A DNA stretch of 64,000 bases from Turnera subulata. Taxonomy: Eukaryota > Streptophyta > Magnoliopsida > Malpighiales > Passifloraceae. Positions 54,301 through 64,000 of the stretch are shown piece by piece. The position numbers and the translations under genes are program-made. How positions within the stretch are numbered: position 1 is the stretch's first letter; each line of letters opens with the position of its first letter. A model generated the notes under the pieces. The model saw only the letters and a program-made list of their open reading frames with translations. It was not told the DNA's origin and made no database searches. The DNA is taken from positions 1 through 64,000 of the forward strand of contig JAKUCV010006844.1 of NCBI GenBank assembly GCA_028386065.3, in the 5' to 3' direction.

Positions 54301-55917
54301 GCCCTGGGTAGCAGAGATCCTACATGTGGTTGTAGTTCTCCCCACTCCGGACAAAACAATCGACCGGTCTTCGGCGGATGTCAACCTCACTTGCTTTGCT
54401 CGGCAATCCACCAAAGCTTGATACTTCGACAACCAATCCATACCCAGGATTATATCAGATCCTCCCATGTTCATGACAATGAGTCGAGCAGGAAAGGTTT
54501 CATTCTCGAATACTAGCGGCACATCCTTACAAACTCTATCTAGCCTCATTATGATGCCTGCGGGTAATCTAACCCTCATCGGTTTTTCTAAGGATACATC
54601 TTCACAGTTATGTTGCATAGCATAGGTCTGAGCAATAAAGGAATGTGTAGCTCCAGGATCAATTAATGTGAATGCAACACTACCATGTTCTGTAAAGATA
54701 CCTGCTATGACTTGAGCAGCATCAGGGTCCTCCTCTGCGGTGATGACGAAAGCTCTAGGAACTGCTGTGCTTTGGTTGGCTCCAGATTGGGTCCTTGCGA
54801 AAGGATTCCCATGACCACGACCTTGTCCTTGTCCTTGTGCTCTAGATCCACCTGGCACACTAGCCACAGAGGCCTGAACTGTTGGTGCCGGTGTAGAGTT
54901 ACTGACTCTCCCAAGCTTTGGGCATGCATAACGGTAGTGTCCCAACTCGTTGCACTCGAAGCATCTGACTGATGATATGGGATGTCGGAAGCGGTTGTCT
55001 CCAAAACTAGTCACTCCAAGTCCACTCCATCCTCCAGTCGAAGCTCCGCGGTTGTTAGTCCATCCACGTCCACAGGTCGTCTGCTGATACTGTCCACGTC
55101 CAGCTACAGGTGCAATAGCGGCAGGTACATAAGGCTTCTTGTTCTGACTAGGTGGAACCTGCGGTGCATTTCTCTTCCGGCGATACTCCTGTTGATCACG
55201 CCATGTGACTTCAACCTTCTGAGCAACCCTCACCATGTTCTGATAACCAGCAAAATCCTTGCATCCCATGATAGCTCGGATGTCAGGATGCAAATATCTC
55301 CAGAAACGTTGGCATCTGGCTTTGGTAGTTGCTACCAGAACTCCAACATACAGGGACAGGCGATCAAACTTCTTCTCGTACTCCGTCACGGTCATACCAT
55401 CCTGGCGCAATTCCAGGAATTCGCGCTGCATGCGCTCCTGAAATTCTTCAGTAATGAACTTGTCCTTGAACATGGCCGCGAACTCAGCCCATGGCATCAC
55501 CACTGGTTTCGGCAGGTCTCTTGTGGTAGATTCCCACTAGGTTGCTGCTTCCTCACGAAACAGAGAAGCGGCATAGTTCGCCCACTGGTCAGTCGTGCAC
55601 TTGATCTTAAGCATAACCCTGGCGATCTGGCGTAGCCACTCGTCTGCCTCACGAGGGTCGGTCGCTCCTGAGAATGGCTCAGCTCCAAGCTCAGATAGCT
55701 TGGTGAAAACAGGGTCCTCGACTGGTCCCCCAGCTGTCTGTCGATGAAGGATCTGGATCATCATGTGCATCATCTGCAGAGACATCTCGTATGGCATACC
55801 CAGTACCCCATCGTAGACATGTGGTTCATCTACATAGGCATGCGGTTGACCGATTAACACTTGGTCCTCTTTCAAGTGCTGTTCGGCGGCATGCTGGTGT
55901 CCCTCAGCCGGATCCAT
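51319..55917 (-). pseudogene. Gag-pol polyprotein of element D, one frame of 1532 codons with nine in-frame stops
   Basis: The whole frame from ATG 55917 to TGA 51319 is in register with no frameshift. Order: gag (MDPAEGHQHA..., capsid-like EWLRQIARVM), CCHC zinc knuckle (CFECNELGHYRYAC, ~residue 318), aspartic protease (LIDPGATHSFI, ~419; the usual Ser of D-S-G is Pro), reverse transcriptase ([21 protein letters not shown] ~754), RNase H ([22 protein letters not shown]), integrase HHCC (MHPGSTKMY...CITCQQVKA), DDE core (IVDRLTKSAHF, VSDRDPRF, QSERTIQ), and a C-terminal chromodomain-like part (EVRQLRNRTIPMVKVKWS...YPQLF) that suggests the Tekay/Del clade. Stops are near 55537, 54004, 53938, 53395, 52873, 52591, 52387, 51754 and 51554. 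Three replace Trp (TGG to TAG/TGA). It is inactive as read. Confidence 0.9.
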
Positions 55918-56019
55918 CTCGTCCTACCTACTTGAAGATGTATGCATGAGTATCATATTTATAACATGTGGAGCAGGATATGCACAAACAATCAAACAAC
56001 AACCAATGACCTACAGCCC

Positions 56020-56031
56020 GCTCCGCTACCA
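56020..56031 (-). other. Primer binding site of element D
   Basis: TGGTAGCGGAGC on the minus strand, three bases inside the 5' LTR. Confidence 0.65.
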
Positions 56032-56034
56032 AAA

Positions 56035-58805
56035 TGAAACGCCCCGATCCGTATTTACCGTTATGCACAGTAAACACGTGGGACCACATACTACTACAGT
56101 AACCACAGCGGTAAATATCACAACCAACAGAATTAATATAATAAAAGTACATAATACATCAACCGTACTTGTCCCGGCTCGGGAACATTATTACAACAAA
56201 CAACCGAATCAAGAAATTAAATGCAAGCAGCGGAAGTCTTAATACAACACAACAATAGACAACAGTATAAACATGATGCAATGAAGGATGGATCCGGTCC
56301 TGGCAGAGGGCGCACCACAGCTTGCCTCGAACGTACCTGAGCTACGCACAATCAAACTACGCGACCAGGTCACGCAGGCGAGGGGTGAGTCCGAAGTGCT
56401 CACTGGGTAAAATCCATAAGCAACTATACATATACTAGCAACCGTAAACAAACCAAGTCACATCAACAGCAAATAACTAAGGTTCACATGAACCCTAAAT
56501 AACACACCCTGTGATTCTAGACACGCTATTCCAATTTTTATTATCAGGGCCCCTATCACTAATTAAATGATGGCCGTCGCCTGGTAGACAAGCTAGCTAG
56601 CCCGTGGACCCCGCCCTGGTACCTCCATGTAAAACTGGCACAGACAGGGAGCAAACCCCAAGCACACTCTCCCCCAGCGCCTAAAATAAAAACTGGTACA
56701 GACAGGGAGCAGACCCCAAGCACACTCTCCCCCAGCACTACAAAAATAAGACTACCATCTGGCTATTCCAACATTTAACTGTGACTTACTAGATGTCTAA
56801 GTGTGACCAGTTTTATTATTCTAGTTACTTAATTCCTATTATCCTCCATTATCTCATTATCCCGAGCAGGCTCACAGCCTCTCCGCTCGTCTGGACAATA
56901 CAAGCTTATTCAACTAGTACCCTCGGTACTCTACTCTCACAAGTTTCATAGTCAACAACCACAGTAATAACCTATTAATACCAACATTCCTACTATTACC
57001 AATAACATCAACAGTAGCATCAATTCAACAACATCAACAGCAATAAATTCCAATTAAATTCATCTCACAACAACTATTTACAGCCACAAAGAATTATTCA
57101 AGCATATAACACAACAATAAACAGACAACAACTTGGTACTACGGGCAGTATATAAATATTTACTTATCTTCACCTTAGCTGATTTCCTATTCCTGATAGT
57201 TCTCGAAGTGTTCCGGCTCAGGCTCCTCAGGGTACTGCTCGTTATCAATTCCTATATCAAACAACAGTTTATGCACATATAAGATGATATGCAAATGCTC
57301 GACTATTACTGTAAGCCGTAAAAATAATTACTGGTCCTACTCGGTACTTCCCCGGGTTATTCCCATTATCGTCATAATTCACCATTTATTTTCATGTGTC
57401 AAAATAATACCATACTTATACCCGGATATTATTCCGGTATAATGCTTACTTTGATAATACCCTTTCCATATTTATTTTCCTTAAGTATGTACTTTCCAAA
57501 ATATTTCTTTTACTTATATTTTTCCCAAAATAATTATTCCCATGTAGTGTACCATATATTTCCAAAATATAATTACAATTAAAATTCCATTTTTTTCAGA
57601 ATTATTATTATTATTCTCTCCTTTTTTTCAGATTTTATTCTTATTCTTTTTTTTTTAATACGGACTGGGCCCAAGGGTTAGGCCTGGCCCAAACGCAGAG
57701 CCCAGACCCAAGCATAAAGCCCACGCCAGGCCGAGACCCGCGCCAGCCCAAGCTCCAGCTGCACCCAAGCCCAAGCAGCCCAGCCCATGGCGCGACCCTA
57801 ACACAACCGGGTCAACCCATGACCCACGACCCACATCCGGGTCGTCTTCATCATCCGGGTCTGCAGCTCACCTTGTGTGGTTGCAGACGGCGGTGACGCG
57901 AGCGGCACGGCGGACGGGCGACGTGCGGTGGATACGACGGCACGAGGAGACGCGGCAGGAGACAGCGTGGCTGCAGATCGCGGTGCAGGAGGAGGCGACG
58001 GCAGGTGCTCGCCGTAGGAGTTGCGACTCGATGGTGTTGCAGATCGAGACGGCTAGGCTGCTGTCGGTGGTGGTCTGGCCTTGGTCTTCAATTGTCGCGG
58101 TGTGGAGGCGAAGCGTCGGGTCGTCGGGTTGGTGGCGCACGACGGCGGTCTTCCTGGAGGAGATGCGTGTCGGGTGGTGCTGGTCACGGTGGAGGTGTCG
58201 GCGGTGGCGGCAGGGGAAGAAAAGAAGAAGGTGGGGTGGGGTGCCCAAAACGACGTAGTCTTGGGCTGTTGTGTGTGTGTTTTCTTTTTCTTCTTTTCTG
58301 GTATTGGTTTTGAGGTTGTATGGGTTTTCTGGCAGTGATATTTTGCAGAGTTGCAGAGGAAGGTGACACTGGGAGATGGCTTTGCAGGCAGAGGAAAATG
58401 ATAGTGGCGTACTTAGAAAAGCATGCAAAGCACTGGTAGGTCACGGGTATCACAGGAGGGAGCAGATTTTCACGTGCATACAGGAGGAGGCGGCTGCATA
58501 ATTCAATTATGCAGTCGTGTCCCGTCTGGACCAGAAAATATCTATAATACCCCCTTGACTTTATTTTTGGTCCGATAATTCGAGGATAAACCTGACTTTT
58601 CTGAAGATTTCTGGACCCGAAAAATTCCAACTTTGGTCCGTAAAATCCGCAGAAAAATCCCGAGCATGGGGTAAGGGTCGGTTTCAGGATCCGATGCATA
58701 ATTTACCCTGAAATAATTATCCAAGATTATTTTTACATGGTAAATTACTGTACAAAGCATTTTACAGTCCCGGTAAAAATATAAATTTTTACCCGGGCTG
58801 TTACA
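56035..58805 (-). repeat. Element D right LTR (5' LTR)
   Basis: Minus strand TGTAACAGCCCGGGTAAA ... GGATCGGGGCGTTTCA. It contains a GC-rich leader-like block (57880-58230) with the donor-like CACAAG|GTGAGC, two copies of the ~60-bp tandem unit (56640-56735), and the hairpin pair (56357-56404). It preserves the empty site of F. Confidence 0.88.
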
Positions 58806-60823
58806 GGGCGTATGTTGTTTATTTTGTATTATTGGTTTGATGAAATGTTATAAATCTATTATATTATCTTATTATTGATTGTATTATTTTCAGCTAGTGA
58901 TTTTATATTTATCTGCTATATTATTATGTATGAATTACATTCTATTTAAATATTAAACATCTGTTATATTATTTAATGAGCTACAGTATTACTACTACTT
59001 AAGTTTGCTAGTTATATAGGCACAAACATATTTGGAAAAGATTATTTCTTTTGCAACATTACAATGCAACTATTTCCTACCGTATGATCGGCTAAGTTTA
59101 TTTATTATCAATGGTATTATTTTTGTTAATTTAGTATCAATGGTATTCTTTTCATTTAATGGTTTTATTAACATAATATTATTTTGAGGTATTATTTATC
59201 TAAGATTTTATTTTATTCAAGGTTATAATATTTCGACCACTGATTTTTGTTATTATCGGATATATATATGTACAGTTATAAATATTTACTTATACCGTAT
59301 TTTGACTATAATGATTTCTTACCAATGATGTTATTTTCTATTTAATGGTATTACTATCGGGTATATTATTTATATGCCATTTTTACGTATTTACTGTTTT
59401 ATAACCTTTTCTTATTTGATGAATATGTATTTATTAATATTATTTGATCGAGGATAATTACCTTATGAAATATTATTTAGTATTGAATAGACCACGAGTA
59501 TGGGTCATGATTCAATTTATTTATTAAATATAATTTTCTATATATAATTTATATAATGTCTTTGTGTATATATGTATTTTCTTATCTTAAGCGACCTAAG
59601 GGCCGGGATATCGGCTTGGGCGCTCGGTTTCGGTTTTTGATTTAAACAAGTATACTTGATATAACCGTTGGATTAAATTAATTACCACCAAGTTGGAAGA
59701 ACTGTTTGGTAATAAGATAGTTATGGAGATACTAAAATGAACAGAAAAGCCGTCTAATAAATGTTAAACCGGTATCATGCATAATCATTTTGTTGTGCAT
59801 TATAAGTGATTATTGTGTTTTTATATATACATATAGGGTAACGAGGTTTGGCCAGATAGCAGTTTCAGAGACACATCAGGTGAGGATGGATAACCCTCGA
59901 TATGTGCCCGTAATACTGTGTTTGTTTTGTTGCTTGATTGAACTGCTGAGATGAATATTGTTGGTTGATTGACTGCTATGATGTTGTTGTTGTTGTTGAT
60001 GTTAGACTGTGATATTGGATTTGTGATATTGTGTAGAGAATAATGATGAACTGGTCTATGTGGATAATTGAGGAAAGAATAATGAGTATTGGAAATGGAA
60101 TTGGAATTGAATTTAAGATGATGATTTAATTGTCACGTGGAAAGTAGTGGTACGACTAGATGGTTAGAGGCTAGTTCTGTGGTGTCATGGCCGGTTTGGT
60201 TTGGTTATTGGGGATGTTGATCCCGGATGATTTGGATATTGGGATGTTGATCCCGGATTGGTTGTGATTGGGATGTTGATCCCAGATTGTGTTTTGGCCT
60301 GGCATCCGGAATTAGTTAATAACCAGGTACGACCCTAGCTTGTCCAGTGACGGGGCCCGGAAGATAAAATTGGTAATAATAATAAACATTCTTTTGGTCT
60401 TGGCTCAGTAGTGTTTGGTAGATTTTTTGTGTTGTGTTTGTCTGTGTTTACTTCGAAAGTATTATGGTTGATTGCATATCTCTGTTTATCCTTCGTCGGT
60501 GAGCACTTCGGACTCACCCCTCGCCTGCGGGGTTTCATCCCGTAGGATGAGTTGTTTGTAGTGCAGGAACATACAGGGCAAGCTGCAGTGTACCCTCGGG
60601 CAGGACTCGGATCCATTAGTTGCATCGGGCTTTGCATTTTTTGACATTGAGTTATAAATGCTTCCGCTGTGCTGTTGTTATTGAGATTCCCGAAGTCGGG
60701 TGTTATGCTATTGTTGTTGGGCCGTTGGGCCGATTTTCTGTTGTATTACACAGTTTGTGCCACGTGTCGGCACTGTTGTTGGTAATTACTGTATGTTGGG
60801 TAAATTCAGGTCGGGGTGTTTCA
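58806..60823 (+). repeat. Element C right LTR, part 2
   Basis: It continues the LTR from GGGCGTATGTTG (left LTR: GAGCGTATGTTG at 40065) to GGTCGGGGTGTTTCA, then the TTATC target duplication. It includes three palindromes (60211-60283) and the hairpin pair (60498-60545). Confidence 0.88.
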
Positions 60824-60900
60824 TTATCGACCTTTTAAAATTTTATTAAACCTAGGCCTACACTTTATTATTGTATTTGCTAATGGAGCTTTTTATAAAT

Positions 60901-61151
60901 GGGTTTTTCTATCTTGTGCGGCACAAGATAAACCACTAAATAAGGAAATGAATTTCTACAATTAATGAATATCATTCTCTTAGTGACTGAAATAACCTTT
61001 GATGGTTATGTACTGAATTAATTACACAACACAATTATTATTATGGAAGGGTTATTTTAGTCATTAAAAAATAATACTCATTAATTATGAGAAATCATTT
61101 CCTAATTTAGTGGCTTATCATGTGCTCCTAGGGCACAAGATAGAAAAATCC
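60901..61151. mobile_element. MULE-type MITE with 9-bp target duplication
   Basis: The 251-bp element starts GGGTTTTTCTATCTTGTGCG, and its right end read inward is GGATTTTTCTATCTTGTGCC. The inverted match continues imperfectly through ACCACTAAAT and GGAAATGA, almost to the centre. TTTATAAAT is duplicated at 60892-60900 and 61152-61160. Confidence 0.8.
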
Positions 61152-61161
61152 TTTATAAATA

Positions 61162-61681
61162 CTAGCTCACTTCCCGTGGGTTCCACGGGCTTGCATTAAT
61201 TTTTGGAAAAAAATTAAACATTTTAACTACTATTTTAGGCATTTATTATGTAATATTAAGAAAACTTGCACATAATTTGTTTCTAAATTATACATTTTTA
61301 TTAATTTTTTTCACTTTTTCATACAGATCTGGAAAATAAATAAAAAATTATTAAAATATAAATTAGAATACAAATTAGAAAAATAAATAAAATAAACTAT
61401 TTAATAATAATATAAATAATAAATAATTTTTAAATCTAAACATGCATTATTGGCCCTTAAAACAAAAAAACATATTAAACAACCAAAGAAAAAGTTAAAA
61501 TAATTAGTTAATAATAAAAAGAAATAAAGAATATACGAGAGTAATTTTTAAAACATAAATCAGTAAATGAATAAAAAATATTATTATAAAAAATTAAAAC
61601 AGAAAATATAATATAGATCAGAGAAATAAATTATAACCTAATAAATAATAATATAAAAAATAATTAATTTTGCAAAGTTAA
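61162..61681 (-). mobile_element. Helitron 3' end, interrupted by element G
   Basis: On the minus strand the sequence ends with hairpin CCCGTGG-AAC-CCACGGG then AAGTGAGCTAG and a following T, the same terminus type as the Helitron at 2531. The body is AT-rich and is cut at 61681 by an LTR. Confidence 0.7.
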
Positions 61682-64000
61682 TGAAACGCTCTGACCCGTA
61701 TTTACCGTACACAGTAAACACGTGCCGGAACTGTGACGACCCAACCAAAACAAGCCTGGCATACAATGCATCCAACAGAAACTCGGGCTCAGCAGCCCAA
61801 AATAAATACAATGATAACATCATATCCGGCCCAATGGCCCAACAATAGTAAAAATAATGCACAGCGGAAGACTTAATAACTCACAAGACATTGTATGCGA
61901 CACTGATGCAAACTATGGATCCGAGCCCTGTCCAAGGGATAACGCCGCAGCCTGTCTGGAATGCACCAAACCTGTACCTCAAATAACTCATCCTCCGGGA
62001 AGAAAGCCCGCAGGTGAGGGGTGAGTCCGAAGTGCTCACCGACGAAGGATAGACAATCAATATGCAAACTATAGATACTCAAGGTCGAAAACATGCAAAA
62101 ACCACCAAAATACACCAAATCGAAAGACTCGACCCAAAACCGGTCCAAGACCAAAAAGACTCAAATAAAATCCAATTTCCAATTTTATCTTTCCGGGCCC
62201 CGTCACAGATAAGCTAGGGGTCAGACCTGGTTATCAACATATTCCGGGTGCCAGACCAAATCCAAGAGAACCCAGGGATAGACATCCCAAAAATAATCAC
62301 GGGATAGACATCCCAAGCATAGACATGCTTATCATAAAAAAACCCAGGTCAAGGCCACCACGAAACAGTCTTAAACCATCGAGTCGTACCACTACTTACC
62401 ACGTGACAATTATATTATCATCATCAAAATCATATCACAGGGATCAACATCCCTAACCAAAATACCGGGATAGACTTCCCTATCCAAAATCAAGGATCGA
62501 CATCCTAATCACAATTTATTATTTAACCCATTATACTTAAGGCCAAAGACACGAAAAATAAATATCCAAAACCCGACGCACGGGGATAAACATCCCAAAA
62601 ACCAAATCAAAACACTGGGATAACATCCCGACAACAATCACACAAATGTAGCAACCAACAGTGCAATAATCAACAAACACAATAACCGAGTAATACAAGC
62701 ACATATTGAAGGAAATCCATCCTCACCTTGGCCGATTACTCAACTCCGGAGACAATGACCGGTCCCAAGCCGGCTCCTCGGGAAACTACCCGATATCCAA
62801 ACCTATACAAGAAAACAATATATACATATAAATGCACATAATCGATATGCTATGATGCCAAAACTGCGAAATAACCAATCCCGGATACATATCTTTTATT
62901 ATTTTTTTTCCATAATTAAACCTTTTTCCGAAAATATTTCCTTGAAAATAATTATTATTTTCTTACCATATCGTATATTTTTTTCCACAAGGTAAAAGTA
63001 TCACCATATTAAATACTTAACAAATTATATATTTATCAGAAAATACTTCCATATAGTGAATTATGTCATATTCCCCCTTTTGTTTTCCTAGCAACATAAA
63101 TTAAATATAAATATAAATATATATATATATATGTATCCAGAAAATCATTATTTAACAGATATATATTAAGGTAAGCTTACACTATATGTACTCTTTTTCC
63201 AGAAAATATAATCTTATTAACATATTTTCTGAAAATAAACATAGGTATGCATATTTATTTTCTAAAGATATAATATATTCCCAAACAATGATATTATCAA
63301 CATAATAATCTTTTTTCAGAAATATTACTTAGGTATACCATATTTATATTTTCCTGGTAAAGCATTTTCAATATATATATCTTCAAAGTATCATGTTATA
63401 ATTATCTAAATCTCTTAAAAATGTTATATTAGGGTAATTACTCCATTTATTACACAAGATGTAACCATATACCATTGATTATTTTATTTCCAGAAACCAT
63501 ATTTAATCCATACTATTTATTTCCCCCCAGAATATATTTATTCTTTGATATTTATTATTATTATTATTTATTTATTATTATTTTTTTAATTTCCAGACTG
63601 GGCCAAATAGTGCAAGCCCAGCCCAGCGCTTAGCCCCATATAACCCAAGTGTATTCATGACAGAACCCAAGCCCACTAGTCTAAGCCCGTTAGCAACACA
63701 GCCCATTCAAATAACCAAACTAACCCATACCAGCCCATATACTAAATACCCAAGCCCAAAATCAATACAACCCAAACCCATTCAACCCTAGAGAATTCGG
63801 GCCAAACCCGTCACAAACGGGTCGACCCGCAGGCTGATAACATCCTGCCACTGCTCACCTCTGTGGGCTTAACGGCGGACGATGCAACGGAAAGAGGCGG
63901 GGCGGCGGCGTCGAGGCGGGCGACGAGGCGGCAGAACACGCGGGCGGTGACGCAGCTGAAGGGGAGGCGTCGGTGGTGGGCTCCTGTTCGTGGCCGGCGG
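61682..64000 (-). mobile_element. Element G: LTR of the E/F family, runs off the window
   Basis: It begins TGAAACGCTCTGACCCGTAT, which on the minus strand is the 3' end of an E/F-type LTR. The hairpin pair is at 61993-62040 and the palindrome array at 62275-62630. The leader-like GC-rich block with the donor-like AGAGGTGAGC (about 63855) is reached near the window end. It cannot be decided whether it is a solo LTR or part of a full element. Confidence 0.8.
62275..62630 (-). repeat. Palindrome array in LTR G
   Basis: Plus-strand units at 62275, 62301, 62315 (AAGCAT/ATGCTT), 62439 (AGGGAT/ATCCCT), 62467 (one arm mismatch), 62492 (AGGAT/ATCCT) and 62583, plus 62618, which has lost one loop base. 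The order of arm types matches E and F. Confidence 0.75.

Overview
This is a plant nuclear window, most likely from a eudicot. It holds two intact, spliced housekeeping genes in a transposon-free island at about 8.7-17.4 kb, and almost everything else is mobile DNA. The two genes are an ADP,ATP/PAPS carrier of the TAAC/PAPST1 type (8889-11668, 10 exons, 388 aa) and a DUF647 ROOT UVB SENSITIVE protein of the RUS5 type (12620-17377, 15 exons, 495 aa). They lie head to tail. In Arabidopsis the corresponding genes (At5g01500, At5g01510) are also adjacent, and this microsynteny supports both names.

Left arm (1-8.7 kb): the end of a CACTA transposon (1-281), a decayed two-exon coding fragment (371-733), a small retroposon-like repeat with an 18-bp target duplication (1838-2169), a 4.1-kb Helitron on the minus strand (2531-6651) carrying exons of an RPA/DUF223 OB-fold gene, and a Mutator-like element with 10-bp target duplications (7272-8653). 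The last one ends 235 bp upstream of the carrier start codon.

Right arm (18.3-64 kb): two nested stacks of Ty3/gypsy LTR elements, resolved here by target-site duplications (TSDs). Stack 1 is element A (18318-36152, TSD GTTTA). Element E, minus strand, lies inside its right LTR (25922-33818, TSD GAAGC). An 867-bp element with 113-bp terminal inverted repeats lies inside its left LTR (21346-22212, TSD TACGA). Stack 2 is element C (38031-60823, TSD TTATC), with LTRs of about 4.1 kb around only 1.3 kb of non-coding interior. Element D, minus strand, lies inside its right LTR (about 45500-58805) and is the only element with gag-pol; its domain order and C-terminal chromodomain-like region suggest the Tekay/Del clade. 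A solo LTR, F (46888-49884, TSD ATACT), lies inside D's left LTR. A further LTR, G, begins at 61682 and runs off the window.

The most unusual content is in A and E. Both have lost gag-pol, keeping only about a dozen gag-start codons. In its place each carries the same two-gene cassette in ANTISENSE orientation to the LTRs: a small basic, coiled-coil-like protein (125-128 aa), and a 684-bp frame whose 3' part resembles the start of a LINE-type endonuclease domain. Each antisense ORF has a TATA box at the same distance from its ATG in both copies (about 36 and about 108 nt). The second ORF is exactly 684 bp in both copies, with no indels and with different nonsense lesions. The cassette sits in two different LTR families. 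The LTRs of this group also share two structural signals: arrays of short palindromes with covarying stems (type GGGAT-GTYK-ATCCC), and a conserved pair of hairpins, the first with a C(TTCG)G loop, just upstream of a conserved splice-acceptor-like site.
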